The translations under genes and the position numbers were made by a program. The notes under the pieces were generated by a model. The model saw only the letters and a list, made by a program, of their open reading frames with translations, was not told the origin of the DNA and did no database searches. DNA of 53,320 bases from Ignavibacteria bacterium (GTDB lineage: Bacteria; Bacteroidota; Ignavibacteria; Tepidaquicellales; Tepidaquicellaceae): positions 1 through 53,320 of the forward strand of contig JADHVP010000007.1 of NCBI GenBank assembly GCA_016783945.1, in the 5' to 3' direction. Numbering within the stretch: the first letter of the stretch is position 1; each line of letters opens with the position of its first letter. Shown here piece by piece: positions 8,578 through 16,612 of this stretch.

Positions 8578-9816
8578 TCATTCTATTAGGGGTATCTCGG
8601 TGAAAGGATAATACATATAGACAATTGCAAAAGCAATCACCGATAAGATAAGCCCGATTAAAAAGATTGTATAGCAAACACGTAGATACCTGTACTTTCT
8701 TCCCAGTACCTGACCAAGAGAATAAAAATCTTTAATCATACTGCCGTATAAATAATCTCTGTCATACATCATTTCTTTCATACCCCATGTGAAATCTTCC
8801 AAGCCCATTTTGTAGAAATTACCGAAGAAAAGCAGGTTAGTCTTTTTTTGTTTAATATCTTCTTTCGTAAACTTTCCCTCGGTGAGGGTGGGGCGTGTAA
8901 CTCTAATAGCTAATATTATGCAAACAAGTGAAACAGTCAAAAGCAGAAAAGTAGGTATGATCAGGTGTGGATTTGTATCGAGCTTTCTCATTAGTATAGT
9001 GACAATACCACCGATGATTAGAGTGTTTATGCTTATCATGATGTTAGCTTTATTGTCTGCCATTCCGCTGAATTCAACATGAGTTCTCATAACGTTTCTG
9101 AACATCGTCTCAATACCGCGGTCTGGTTTTATTTCAGATTCTTTTTTCTTATCCAGCTTTTCTTTATCTAATTCAAATTTCTTCTGCCTGCTGTCTCCTT
9201 CCTCGTTTTCTTTTAATAATTTCTTATATCTCTTTCTAAGTTTTAAAAGATTGTCGGTCTTTAAATCTTCGAGTTCTTTATGACCAAATTTTGTAAAATA
9301 ACTATGCGTTGTTAACATGTTCAGGTTGATTTCCAGCCACTCGAGCTCGTTATAAATTCTGTTGTCGGTCTTTTCCCATTCCAATCTCAGCAGTGCGGAT
9401 TTTTCTTTGAAGTTATTTGCTCCAAGGTGAGAAAGGTCAGCGTCGCATATCACTTCTCCTAAAATGTCTTGTGGTGATTGAGGCATCTTAGTTGCCTGTA
9501 TGCATGAGATTACTTTTTCGATTTTATCTTCGGGATAATTCTTACTTCGCAGAAATTCTGTTGCTATGTCAATGCTTCTTGCCTCGTGGTTATCGCAGCC
9601 CTCTATGTATCCCGTATCATGAAACAATGCAGCTACAGTAACTATCTCAAGCTCGTCATCACTCAACCCGGATTTCTTCCCGATCTTTTGGGAAGCTTTT
9701 GCTATATCTTCTGCATGACTCAAATTGTGATATACGTAATCCTTTGGAAGCTTCTTCTTAAAAAGCTCGAATATATAATCCGATGCTTTTTTTACAATAT
9801 CACCGTGGTTGTCCAT
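8578..9816 (-). CDS. HD phosphohydrolase fused to a Pycsar-effector-like (PycTM) membrane domain
   Basis: This protein has 412 residues. Residues 1-200 are an HD-superfamily metal-dependent phosphohydrolase, with YHNLSHAEDI (H34), LFHDTGY (H66-D67), NHEA (H77) and CDADLSHLG (D125). A charged, lysine-rich linker (about 195-230) leads to FRNVMRTHVEFSGMADNKANIMI, the signature of the DUF5706/Pycsar TM effector family. Likely membrane segments are at 262-277, 287-305 and 381-402. Known Pycsar TM effectors respond to cCMP or cUMP made by an adjacent cyclase. No cyclase gene is present here. The HD domain could hydrolyse a nucleotide signal; that is inference. It is the first gene of an apparent operon with sixA and ppk1. 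Confidence 0.8.
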   Translation of the reverse strand: MDNHGDIVKKASDYIFELFKKKLPKDYVYHNLSHAEDIAKASQKIGKKSGLSDDELEIVTVAALFHDTGYIEGCDNHEARSIDIATEFLRSKNYPEDKIEKVISCIQATKMPQSPQDILGEVICDADLSHLGANNFKEKSALLRLEWEKTDNRIYNELEWLEINLNMLTTHSYFTKFGHKELEDLKTDNLLKLRKRYKKLLKENEEGDSRQKKFELDKEKLDKKKESEIKPDRGIETMFRNVMRTHVEFSGMADNKANIMISINTLIIGGIVTILMRKLDTNPHLIIPTFLLLTVSLVCIILAIRVTRPTLTEGKFTKEDIKQKKTNLLFFGNFYKMGLEDFTWGMKEMMYDRDYLYGSMIKDFYSLGQVLGRKYRYLRVCYTIFLIGLILSVIAFAIVYMYYPFTEIPLIE

Positions 9817-9937
9817 GATTGTACCTGTGGTATTTTATTGTTCTAAAACTTGAATTGAATAAATATAAATGTTCAGATTTTTAATAAATAGTATTAAATG
9901 AAGGGGGTTTAGAAGAGTGTGATATTTTTGTGGTGCT

Positions 9938-9966
9938 TGCCCGCCAATTCTTTTTTAGGCGGGGCA
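9938..9966. repeat. GC-rich hairpin next to dispersed repeat copy A
   Basis: TGCCCGCC (9938-9945) pairs with GGCGGGGCA (9958-9966) with one bulged G. The loop is a T-rich 12 bases. It sits a few bases from the 62-bp repeat, between the converging ends of neighbouring intergenic elements. No gene is visible here. Confidence 0.5.
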
Positions 9967-9970
9967 TTTG

Positions 9971-10033
9971 TAGTGCTGTCGTTACATGAGTTGACTTCCC
10001 GCGCGCGGGTCGAACCTTTGCGTGTTATGCCTG
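9971..10033 (+). repeat. 62-bp dispersed repeat, copy A
   Basis: This copy reads TAGTGCTGTC, then TTGACTTCCCGCGCGCGG, then AACCTTTGCGTGTTATGCCT. It shares both ends and the CCCGCGCGCGG core with copies at 12741-12802 (minus) and 21777-21838 (plus). It differs mainly in four bases after the core, where it has GTCG instead of CACA. It lies 11 bases beyond the stop of the minus-strand T9SS gene. It is probably a REP- or MITE-like element; the function is unknown. Confidence 0.75.
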
Positions 10034-10044
10034 ACATTACTTAA

Positions 10045-11277
10045 TTATTTCACCAGAAGCATCTTCTTTGTCTCTTTATAATCTCCTGCTTGTAGTGTAT
10101 AAAAGTACACACCGCTCGTATAGTTACTCCCATCCCAAATAACCTGATAACTCCCTGCTTTCAACTCCTCGTTAACGAGTGTTGCAACCTCTCTTCCAAG
10201 AGCATCATATACAATCAGCTTTGTAGCAGATGTCTTTTGTATATCGAATTTGATGTTCGTAGTCGGGTTGAATGGGTTGGGATAATTCTGATAGAGTGAA
10301 AATCCTTCGGGAATCTCGCTGCTTATCTGATTTATAAAAGTCACTCCTCCATTTGTAGTTCTGAGGATTGTACCCAAATAACCAACAGCCGTCCCGTTAT
10401 TTGCATCTGTAAAAGAGACACTATACAAAGTGTTTGTTGTTCCGCTTATTTGTGAAGTCCAGTTTGTTCCGCCGTTTGTGGTTCTGAGGATTGTGATTAT
10501 AGAATACCAGTAACCAACAGCTGTCCCTGTATTTGCATCGGTAAAGGAAACACCATCCAACAAGTTTGTCGTTCCGCTTGCTTGTGAAATCCAGTTTATT
10601 CCTCCATTTGTTGTTCTAAGGATTGTACCATTCTCACCAACAGCTGTTCCATTATTTACATCTGTAAAAGAGACACTAAACAAATGGTTTGTTGTTCCGC
10701 TTGTTTGTGAAGTCCAGTTTGTCCCGCCGTTTGTGGTTCTGAGGATTGTGCCGGATTGACCAACAGCAGTCCCGGTATTTACATCGGTAAATGAGACACC
10801 CAATAATTCGTTTGTTGTTCCGCTTTGTGAAGTCCAGTTTGTTCCGCTGTTTGTGGTTCTGAGGATTGTGCCGGATTGACCAACAGCAGTCCCGGTATTT
10901 GAATCTGTAAAGGAGACACCATACAACCAATTTGTTGTTCCGCTTGTTTGTGAAGTCCAGTTCATTCCACCATTTGTGGTTCTGATGATTTTGCCGTTAG
11001 TACCAACAGCAGTTCCGTTGTTTGCATCAGTAAAGGAGACACCTCTCACAGAGTTTGTTGTTATTCCGCTTATTTGTGGATTCCAGATTGTTCCTCCGTT
11101 TGTGGTTCTAAGGATTGTGCCGGATTGACCAACAGCAGTCCCTGTATTTGCATCGATAAAGCAGACATCAAATAAAATATTTGTTGTTCCGCTATTCTGG
11201 AGAAACCACTGGGAATAAACATTAGATAAAACCAGAAAGAAAAGTATAAATTGAATCAGAAAAATTATCTTTTTCAT
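10045..11277 (-). CDS. T9SS-secreted Ycf48/BNR-repeat protein
   Basis: This protein has 410 residues. A signal peptide (MKKIIFLIQF to about residue 22, NVYSQ) is followed by seven repeats of about 42 residues built on [28 protein letters not shown], the Ycf48-like/Asp-box propeller unit. The last 80 residues form a T9SS type A sorting domain, with [37 protein letters not shown] and a terminal KKMLLVK. It is therefore predicted to be exported, sorted by type IX secretion and attached or released at the cell surface. The ligand is unknown. It follows the carboxypeptidase-regulatory-like gene, the same order as at 33079-35343. Confidence 0.85.
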   Translation of the reverse strand: MKKIIFLIQFILFFLVLSNVYSQWFLQNSGTTNILFDVCFIDANTGTAVGQSGTILRTTNGGTIWNPQISGITTNSVRGVSFTDANNGTAVGTNGKIIRTTNGGMNWTSQTSGTTNWLYGVSFTDSNTGTAVGQSGTILRTTNSGTNWTSQSGTTNELLGVSFTDVNTGTAVGQSGTILRTTNGGTNWTSQTSGTTNHLFSVSFTDVNNGTAVGENGTILRTTNGGINWISQASGTTNLLDGVSFTDANTGTAVGYWYSIITILRTTNGGTNWTSQISGTTNTLYSVSFTDANNGTAVGYLGTILRTTNGGVTFINQISSEIPEGFSLYQNYPNPFNPTTNIKFDIQKTSATKLIVYDALGREVATLVNEELKAGSYQVIWDGSNYTSGVYFYTLQAGDYKETKKMLLVK

Positions 11278-11326
11278 TTTCCTACTCCTAAGAATAATTA
11301 ATTTTAAAAACTATTTTATATGACCT

Positions 11327-11347
11327 CCCCTCCTTGGCAAGGAGGGG
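11327..11347. repeat. Perfect GC-rich palindrome
   Basis: CCCCTCCTTG and CAAGGAGGGG are perfect complements around a single G, in the gap between two minus-strand genes. This is a common type of short dispersed repeat in FCB-group genomes. It could form an RNA hairpin between the two genes, but there is no T-tract, so a terminator role is doubtful. Confidence 0.6.
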
Positions 11348-11371
11348 AAACAGGGGTGGTCTGACAAATTA

Positions 11372-12301
11372 TCACTCCGCAACCAGACTCACATCCTGCG
11401 TGATTTCTGCACCTTCGGTTAATTCTACAGGGAATGTCTGCGTTACATATCCCGCAATCGAGAACTCAAGAGTTGCCGTTCCGGTGTATCCGGTCCTTAA
11501 GGTATAAGTCCCGTCGTCGAGCGTCAGTTCCGATTCTCCCGATTCAAGTACTTCAACATTCACGCCTTCAAGATATGCACCCGATGAAGCATCTGTAACC
11601 GTTCCGCTGATTACTGACTTCGTCCTGCTCGAATAAACAACGCCGTACAACCTGCAATTTGCACGCTTCGATGGAAAATCTTCTTTCCTGTAAGTGAACT
11701 CAACTTCATCCCAGATGTCAATCACGAGTTCCCTTGCTTCGGGCAGCAATGCCGCAACGTCTTCGCTTTCAGTATCGAATGCCTCAACTTTTGCAGACTG
11801 TGTCCCGCGAGCCGCTTTGAACTCAACCAATTCTGCATCTACTTCTGCTGCCGATGGATTCACCATCGGTGCATAACTGTTTGCGACAAGTGTAGCTTCT
11901 CCGTTTTTAATATTATCTCCCCAAGTAATAATATCGCTTTCCATTCCAAGATTCGGAAGTTCTGTTTGATTTCCGTCCAATCCAAAATAACCTTTGACGA
12001 GGTTCGGATAAACTCCCCTTTCGATTGCAAAAAATAAAACCTGTATGTAATGCGAAATGAACATTCGAGCCTTAACCATTTTTTCATCTTCAATCAAAGA
12101 AGCACCAAGCTGTTGACCTTTCGCCGTATCCATTTCGATTATCTGCGTATCGAAGTTCGGATAAAAAGTGTTTAATCGAGTATATGTATCAGCAGTAAAA
12201 GCGGGTGTTCCCAGGAGTGCAATCACCTCGTCATATTTTTCTTTAGCTTCACGAAGTGCCTTGCGAATAGCTATGATAGTGTTAGGAATATCTCTGTACA
12301 T
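11372..12301 (-). CDS. Unknown protein with C-terminal carboxypeptidase-regulatory-like domain (copy 1)
   Basis: This protein has 309 residues. It has no signal peptide and begins MYRDIPNTIIAIRKALREA. The first 215 residues are a helical domain I cannot assign; its best conserved block is WDEVEFTYRKEDFPSKRANC. Residues about 228-309 (ISGTVTDASSGAYLEGVNVEV to the end) resemble the carboxypeptidase regulatory-like beta-sandwich, which is normally extracytoplasmic. The ATG at 12301 has a good AGGGAG about 8 bases upstream. The protein at 33079 is closely similar from residue 47 onward. It stands directly upstream of a T9SS Ycf48-like gene, and the pairing recurs at the second copy. Confidence 0.75.
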   Translation of the reverse strand: MYRDIPNTIIAIRKALREAKEKYDEVIALLGTPAFTADTYTRLNTFYPNFDTQIIEMDTAKGQQLGASLIEDEKMVKARMFISHYIQVLFFAIERGVYPNLVKGYFGLDGNQTELPNLGMESDIITWGDNIKNGEATLVANSYAPMVNPSAAEVDAELVEFKAARGTQSAKVEAFDTESEDVAALLPEARELVIDIWDEVEFTYRKEDFPSKRANCRLYGVVYSSRTKSVISGTVTDASSGAYLEGVNVEVLESGESELTLDDGTYTLRTGYTGTATLEFSIAGYVTQTFPVELTEGAEITQDVSLVAE

Positions 12302-12365
12302 TTTTAACTCCCTGTAATTTTAATAGTTAGTAAATTTAGTTTTTTATAAATATCTGTTTTTACAA

Positions 12366-12442
12366 AGTGCGGTTAAGGGCATTTTGGTAAAAAAATGCCT
12401 CCAACCGCACATCAAATCGGTCATTTTGGTAAAAAAATGCCC
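12366..12442. repeat. Nested hairpin plus direct repeat
   Basis: An outer stem GTGCGGTT (12367-12374) and AACCGCAC (12403-12410) encloses an inner stem GGCATTTT/AAAATGCC (12378-12385 and 12392-12399). The 20-base string CATTTTGGTAAAAAAATGCC is then repeated exactly at 12422-12441, 42 bases on. It lies 65-140 bases upstream of the minus-strand start at 12301, so it could be a leader structure or a mobile repeat. Confidence 0.6.
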
Positions 12443-12645
12443 TCTGCTGTACGCGGAAATGCGTATATTTTCCGTAAAATTTCTTTTGGAAATATTGTAA
12501 GGATATGTTGATTTTTCGTTACTTCCTGTAGATGAAAATCTTTTATCAATTAAACTCATAATCCGATGCCCTGATTTTGATTTCCTAAGAGAAGTTAATT
12601 GGTTTAATGTAAAAAAGCAATATTAAAGATTGCAGATGTTATATA

Positions 12646-12675
12646 TGTAGGGGTTCAAAATATTGAACCCCTACA
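12646..12675. repeat. Perfect palindrome, 13-bp stem
   Basis: TGTAGGGGTTCAA pairs perfectly with TTGAACCCCTACA across a 4-base loop (AATA). This looks like a short dispersed repeat. It is not followed by a T-tract on either strand. Confidence 0.6.
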
Positions 12676-12702
12676 CCTTTGATCACATCTTGGCTTATTG
12701 TC

Positions 12703-12727
12703 CGATACGAAGCAGGGCTTCGTATCG
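12703..12727. repeat. Perfect palindrome, 11-bp stem
   Basis: CGATACGAAGC and GCTTCGTATCG flank a 3-base loop (AGG). It lies 13 bases from copy B of the 62-bp repeat and may be part of the same composite element. Confidence 0.6.
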
Positions 12728-12740
12728 AGGGGAAAATGAT

Positions 12741-12802
12741 AGGCATAACACGCAAAGGTTTGTGCCGCGCGCGGGAAGTCAACTCAGGTAATGATAGCAC
12801 TA
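12741..12802 (-). repeat. 62-bp dispersed repeat, copy B
   Basis: Read on the minus strand it begins TAGTGCTATC, continues TTGACTTCCCGCGCGCGG, and ends AACCTTTGCGTGTTATGCCT. The second half is identical to copy C. It lies between two palindromes and the toxin remnant. Confidence 0.75.
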
Positions 12803-12922
12803 CCAACGCAACCAAGAAAGAAACCTTACAATTACTACACTCAAAGAGCAACCCGAATAAAATAGCAAACCCAAAAATAGAACCAATGCCTGACAGTACT
12901 AGCGGTCAGATTGACCCGCTGG

Positions 12923-13216
12923 TTATAAGGCATTTAGCTGTTCCCGGATTAGTCGTTCTTGTAATAATTTCTGCATATCTCGACGACCATCTAAAATGCA
13001 ATGAACAAAAACTACTTTTTTAATAATCTGGTAAATAATAAGATATGGTTTAAAATTTATTTCTAAGAAATCATCTATTCCGAGTAAAGATAATTCTGAT
13101 GGAGTATGACCACGATGGGGATAGTCTTGAAGGGATAAACATTTTTCATGCAATTTATTATATAATTTCTCAGCTTTTTCCTGGGTATATTTAAGACAAT
13201 TAGCAGTGCTGATAGG
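12923..13216 (-). pseudogene. RelE/ParE-family toxin remnant
   Basis: The minus-strand frame encodes YPHRGHTPSEL, DFLEINFKPYLIIYQI, KKVVFVHCILDGRRDMQKLLQERLIRE and a stop. This is the C-terminal two thirds of a RelE/ParE ribonuclease/gyrase-poison-type toxin. Upstream the frame stays open (CLKYTQEKAEKLYNKL) only to a stop at 13217-13219. No good start codon or N-terminal strand is found, and no antitoxin gene is recognisable upstream. I read it as a decayed toxin. A start at TTG 13151-13153 would give only 76 residues, and the normal length is about 95-100. Confidence 0.6.
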
Positions 13217-13400
13217 TTATTGTTCTTAATGATCGAATCAATTAACCAACGAAGAGGCTCTTTACCATCATTTCCTAATTTAAAATTTACACACTAATGG
13301 GAACGTTATCCACATCTATTTTATAAAAATTACCCTACAATATTTATTCTTAATATTGTATTATTTATCTTAATACAATTCTGTAAAATCAATTTGCACA

Positions 13401-14249
13401 ATGGATATTAAAGAAATTTTAGAATATAAGATAATTCAAATAGGGGACTACAGTTTAATTCTCTATCATGTCTTGTTTGTGATTATTGTTTTTATCATCA
13501 CGGGGTTAATTCTCTGGGTAGTAAAGAAGATATTCGACAGGTTAGTTGAAAAGAAACACATGGATGTAGGTAAACGGCATGCAATATATCAGATGGTTAA
13601 ATATCTCATCTGGGTTCTTGCAATTGCAATTGCATTAGAAAGCATTGGGATACGGCTTACGCTTTTAATAGCAGGTTCTGCTGCTTTATTAGTCGGGTTA
13701 GGGCTTGGTCTTCAAAGTGTGTTTCAGGATTTTGTTGCGGGAGTCGTAATTCTTTTTGAAAGCACTATACAGGTAAACGATGTAATAGAAGTCGAAGGTT
13801 TTGTTTGCAGAGTGAAAGAAATTGGCTTACGTACATCCAAAGTTCTAACAAGAGATGATATTATTACTATAATTCCGAATTCAAAGTTTACTTCGGAAAA
13901 AGTTATCAACTGGAGTCATACAAAAAGAAAAACAAGATTTAATTTGGGTGTTGGTGTTGCTTATGGTTCTGATGTGGAATTGGTCAGAAAAGTTTTGTTA
14001 GAGTGTGCTGCGGAACATTCCGAAGTAGAGGACACCCCAAACCCATTCGTAAGGTTTATTGATTTCGGTAATTCGTCGCTTGATTTCCAATTGTATTTCT
14101 GGAGTGTAAATAATTTTTTTATTGAGAATACTAAGAGCGATTTAAGATTCCTGATTGATAAGAAATTCAGAGAGAATAAAATTCACATACCGTTTCCACA
14201 AAGAGATTTACACATCAGAACAGATGAAACAAAAATAGGTAAGAATTAA
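13401..14249 (+). CDS. mscS: Small-conductance mechanosensitive channel (MscS family)
   Basis: This 282-residue inner-membrane channel releases solutes on osmotic downshock. Membrane helices fall at about 20-43 and 66-84. The pore-lining TM3 is rich in Gly/Ala (GSAALLVGLGLGLQSVFQDFVAG, about 92-114). The MscS beta domain follows (QVNDVIEVEGFVCRVKEIGLRTSKVLTRDD), then IIPNSKF, the hallmark of the family. The length fits the minimal three-helix MscS form. The ATG at 13401 is the natural start. The radC start lies 11 bases after the stop, so the two are probably in one transcript. Confidence 0.9.
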   Translation: MDIKEILEYKIIQIGDYSLILYHVLFVIIVFIITGLILWVVKKIFDRLVEKKHMDVGKRHAIYQMVKYLIWVLAIAIALESIGIRLTLLIAGSAALLVGLGLGLQSVFQDFVAGVVILFESTIQVNDVIEVEGFVCRVKEIGLRTSKVLTRDDIITIIPNSKFTSEKVINWSHTKRKTRFNLGVGVAYGSDVELVRKVLLECAAEHSEVEDTPNPFVRFIDFGNSSLDFQLYFWSVNNFFIENTKSDLRFLIDKKFRENKIHIPFPQRDLHIRTDETKIGKN

Positions 14250-14260
14250 ATTATTAAGAT

Positions 14261-15001
14261 ATGCCAAAGAAGGATAAGACAACCAGCTACTCATCGAAGA
14301 ATAAGTCATTTACAATAAGTGATTTTCCGAGCGAGCAGCGTCCTCGTGAAAGATTACAAATTCATGGAGCAGATAAATTGAATGATGCTGAACTATTGGC
14401 ATTAATTCTTGGAAAGGGAGTTCAAGGTGAGAATGTTATCGTGACTGCACAAAAACTAATTTCTAAATTTGATTCTTTGAATGGAGTTCTGGAATCATCA
14501 TTTGAAGACCTTATTAAGATAAGAGGATTGGGAATTGCAAAAGCATCACAGCTAATTGCATGTTTTGAAATTGTGAAGAGGTATAAAAAGAAAGATACAG
14601 AAAAAGAAAACACTAAGCAGAAAGAAAAACCTGTAACAAGTCCTGAAGATGCGTTTAAACTTATTAGGGCTAAATTGGAGGATACTTCGATAGAGAATTT
14701 TTATGTTCTCTCTTTTGATGTTAGGAACAAACTTATAGGTATCGATCGAATATCAAAAGGAACAGTGAGTGCAAGTCTTGTACACCCAAGGGAGACATTT
14801 AAATCTGCAATAAGAAGGCATGCCGCCCAAATAATGATTGCTCATAATCATCCATCCGGTGACATCGAACCCTCCGAAGATGATATTAAAATAACTAAGA
14901 GAATTTCTGAAGCGGGTAAGATTATGGGAATAGAATTAATGGATCACATTATTGTTACAAAAAATGATTTTTACAGTTTTAAACATAATGGATTGATTTG
15001 A
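14261..15001 (+). CDS. radC: RadC-type JAB-domain protein
   Basis: This 246-residue protein has the RadC/UPF0758 layout. The N-terminal helix-hairpin-helix part has ERLQIHGADKLNDAELLALILGKG and IRGLGIAKASQL. The C-terminal JAMM metalloprotease-like domain has E178, H195-N-H197-PSG and D208. Despite the name, its role in DNA repair is not established. A lysine/glutamate linker (about 109-125) joins the domains and is slightly longer than usual. It follows mscS closely. It precedes the DnaJ-like gene by 93 bases. Confidence 0.92.
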   Translation: MPKKDKTTSYSSKNKSFTISDFPSEQRPRERLQIHGADKLNDAELLALILGKGVQGENVIVTAQKLISKFDSLNGVLESSFEDLIKIRGLGIAKASQLIACFEIVKRYKKKDTEKENTKQKEKPVTSPEDAFKLIRAKLEDTSIENFYVLSFDVRNKLIGIDRISKGTVSASLVHPRETFKSAIRRHAAQIMIAHNHPSGDIEPSEDDIKITKRISEAGKIMGIELMDHIIVTKNDFYSFKHNGLI

Positions 15002-15094
15002 AAATCGTTTCAAGGAAGTTTTTATGTGCAAAAATTTTTAAACATAATCTTTTTTATGTTTTGTATAAATTTGTATTTGAGTAATACGTAAAGA

Positions 15095-16036
15095 ATGGAA
15101 TATAAAGATTATTATAAAATACTTGGTGTTGACAAAAAAGCGAGTGGAGATGAAATAAAAACAACTTTTAGAAAATTAGCAATGAAATATCATCCGGATA
15201 AAACGAAGGGTGATAAAACAGCTGAAGAAAAATTTAAAGAAGTCAACGAAGCATACGAAGTATTAAGTGATACTGAAAAAAGAAAGAAGTATGATGAGTT
15301 AGGAGAGAACTGGAAATATTATCAACAATCTGGCGGAGATGCGTCAGGATTCGATTGGTCAAGACATGCTCAAGGTGGAACAGGTGGAGGAAAGTCGTAT
15401 TATCATTTTGAAGGAGACCCGAATGAGATGTTCGGAGGTTCGGGGTTCTCTGATTTTTTTGAAACAATATTCGGGCAAGCATCCGGAAGGGGAAGCAGCA
15501 GGCGCAAGAGCAGAGCATCAGCATTTAAGGGACAGGACTTCACTGCTGAAATGAACATATCATTTGAAGAAGCTTATCGTGGGTCAGCAAGAATTTTTAA
15601 ACTCGACGGACAATCAATCAAATTAAATATTAAACCCGGAATTAATAGCGGGCAGGTTTTAAAATTAACCGGGAAAGGTGCACACGGAATTAATGGAGGA
15701 CCTGCCGGTGATTTACTTTTAACAATTAAGGTGATGAACAGTTCAAATTATGAAAGAAAAGGTGACGACCTTTATACAGATTTAGATGTCGATCTTTATA
15801 CAGCAATACTTGGAGGTAAACAAGAATTTCGGACTTTAAAGGGTGCAATCAAATTGAACATTCTCAGTGGAACACCTAACGGTAAAGTTTTAAAACTTCC
15901 AAAGATGGGTATGCCGAAATATGGTAGTTCTAAAGAGTTCGGTGATTTGTTTGTAAAGATAAACATCAGGTTACCGGAAAATTTAAAAGAAAAAGAAATT
16001 TCTTTATTTAAAGAGTTGCAAAGTATCAGGAATTAA
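15095..16036 (+). CDS. DnaJ/CbpA-like co-chaperone without zinc fingers
   Basis: This 313-residue protein starts with a J domain (KDYYKILGV to about residue 70), including the HPD motif at 33-35 that stimulates DnaK ATPase. A Gly/Phe-rich linker with [14 protein letters not shown] follows, then two C-terminal peptide-binding domains ([19 protein letters not shown] onward). The CxxCxGxG zinc-finger repeats of DnaJ are absent, so it belongs to the class II, CbpA-like group. It is probably a secondary co-chaperone of DnaK in the cytoplasm. The small gene at 16060 starts 23 bases downstream. Confidence 0.88.
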   Translation: MEYKDYYKILGVDKKASGDEIKTTFRKLAMKYHPDKTKGDKTAEEKFKEVNEAYEVLSDTEKRKKYDELGENWKYYQQSGGDASGFDWSRHAQGGTGGGKSYYHFEGDPNEMFGGSGFSDFFETIFGQASGRGSSRRKSRASAFKGQDFTAEMNISFEEAYRGSARIFKLDGQSIKLNIKPGINSGQVLKLTGKGAHGINGGPAGDLLLTIKVMNSSNYERKGDDLYTDLDVDLYTAILGGKQEFRTLKGAIKLNILSGTPNGKVLKLPKMGMPKYGSSKEFGDLFVKINIRLPENLKEKEISLFKELQSIRN

Positions 16037-16059
16037 TTTTCATAAATTAATTTTTTACA

Positions 16060-16419
16060 ATGCTGAAAGTATACGATCATTTAGAAGATTTAAAATTATC
16101 GGAACTCTTGTACGATGCTATGAACAATAGATGCAATTTCTATGCGAGCGATCTCATGGAAGCACTTGACATAGATGACTTTAATGAGTTTGAACATATC
16201 GTACTGACAGCTGAAAGAGCATGCATGGCATTGGATATACCTGTCAAGCATAATTTCAGAATTGTATACCGTTATGATGAAAGTGGATTATTTAAAGATT
16301 GGGAACTGTCTCAATTAGCTTGCTATTTGGTTTCAATTAATGGAGATCCCGGTAATCCCAAAATAGCTAAAGCACAATTGCATTTTGCTTATAATTTAAA
16401 GAAAGAAATTAATACATAA
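16060..16419 (+). CDS. Small protein with a DinD/BRO-like C-terminal motif
   Basis: This protein has 119 residues. It ends with WELSQLACYLVSINGDPGNP and then KIAKAQLHFAYNLKKE, which resembles the ACYLIxQNGDxxxPxIAxAQxYFA block of DNA-damage-inducible protein D and phage BRO/KilA-like proteins. The N-terminal helices (LSELLYDAMNNRCNFYASDLMEAL) are not recognisable. Many class II DnaJ genes are followed by a CbpM modulator, but this sequence does not look like CbpM. It may still modulate the adjacent co-chaperone, which is inference from position only. Confidence 0.65.
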   Translation: MLKVYDHLEDLKLSELLYDAMNNRCNFYASDLMEALDIDDFNEFEHIVLTAERACMALDIPVKHNFRIVYRYDESGLFKDWELSQLACYLVSINGDPGNPKIAKAQLHFAYNLKKEINT

Positions 16420-16495
16420 TATTGTTTTAAATTTTTAGCCGTAGTATTAAATCACTTTTATTCAAAATTAAGTTTCATTAATTTAAAAACCGTTT

Positions 16496-16578
16496 GCGGG
16501 AATGGCGAAACTGGTAGACGCACCATCTTGAGGGGGTGGCGCCGCGCAGGTGTGAGGGTTCAAGTCCCTCTTCCCGCA
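16496..16578 (+). tRNA. tRNA-Leu (anticodon GAG)
   Basis: The acceptor stem GCGGGAA (16496-16502) pairs with TTCCCGC (16571-16577). The anticodon stem CCATC/GGTGG holds the loop TTGAGGG with GAG at 16530-16532. A long variable arm marks it as a class II tRNA. The T arm GAGGGTTCAAGTCCCTC is perfect. The 3' CCA is not encoded. A terminator follows. Confidence 0.95.
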
Positions 16579-16585
16579 CATTTAG

Positions 16586-16612
16586 AACGCTGATTTTTAT
16601 CAGCGTTTTTTA
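16586..16612 (+). terminator. Intrinsic terminator after tRNA-Leu
   Basis: AACGCTGAT and ATCAGCGTT form a perfect 9-bp stem with a TTTT loop, followed by TTTTTATTTT. It starts 8 bases after the tRNA. Confidence 0.85.

Larger units (their letters stand above)
12302..13400. other. Repeat-rich intergenic region
   Basis: No intact gene is visible in these 1.1 kb. The region holds at least four unrelated inverted repeats, copy B of the 62-bp dispersed repeat, and a RelE/ParE toxin remnant, each listed separately. Short open frames at 12344-12559 (minus) and 12679-13023 (plus) run through the palindromes and look non-coding. The last 180 bases before mscS are AT-rich without a clear feature. Confidence 0.6.

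Noticed and set aside
8578-9816. Complete Pycsar defence system
   Set aside because: No pyrimidine cyclase gene is adjacent; only the effector-like domain is present, so a defence role is not claimed.
10400-11150. Regular DNA repeats suggesting CRISPR or satellite
   Set aside because: They encode the about 42-residue propeller units of the T9SS protein and vary at silent sites.
12344-12559. 71-codon minus-strand frame
   Set aside because: It runs through the nested hairpin and direct repeat, has no family resemblance and no ribosome binding site.
12679-13023. 114-codon plus-strand frame
   Set aside because: It crosses a palindrome, repeat copy B and the antisense of the toxin remnant; composition is not protein-like.
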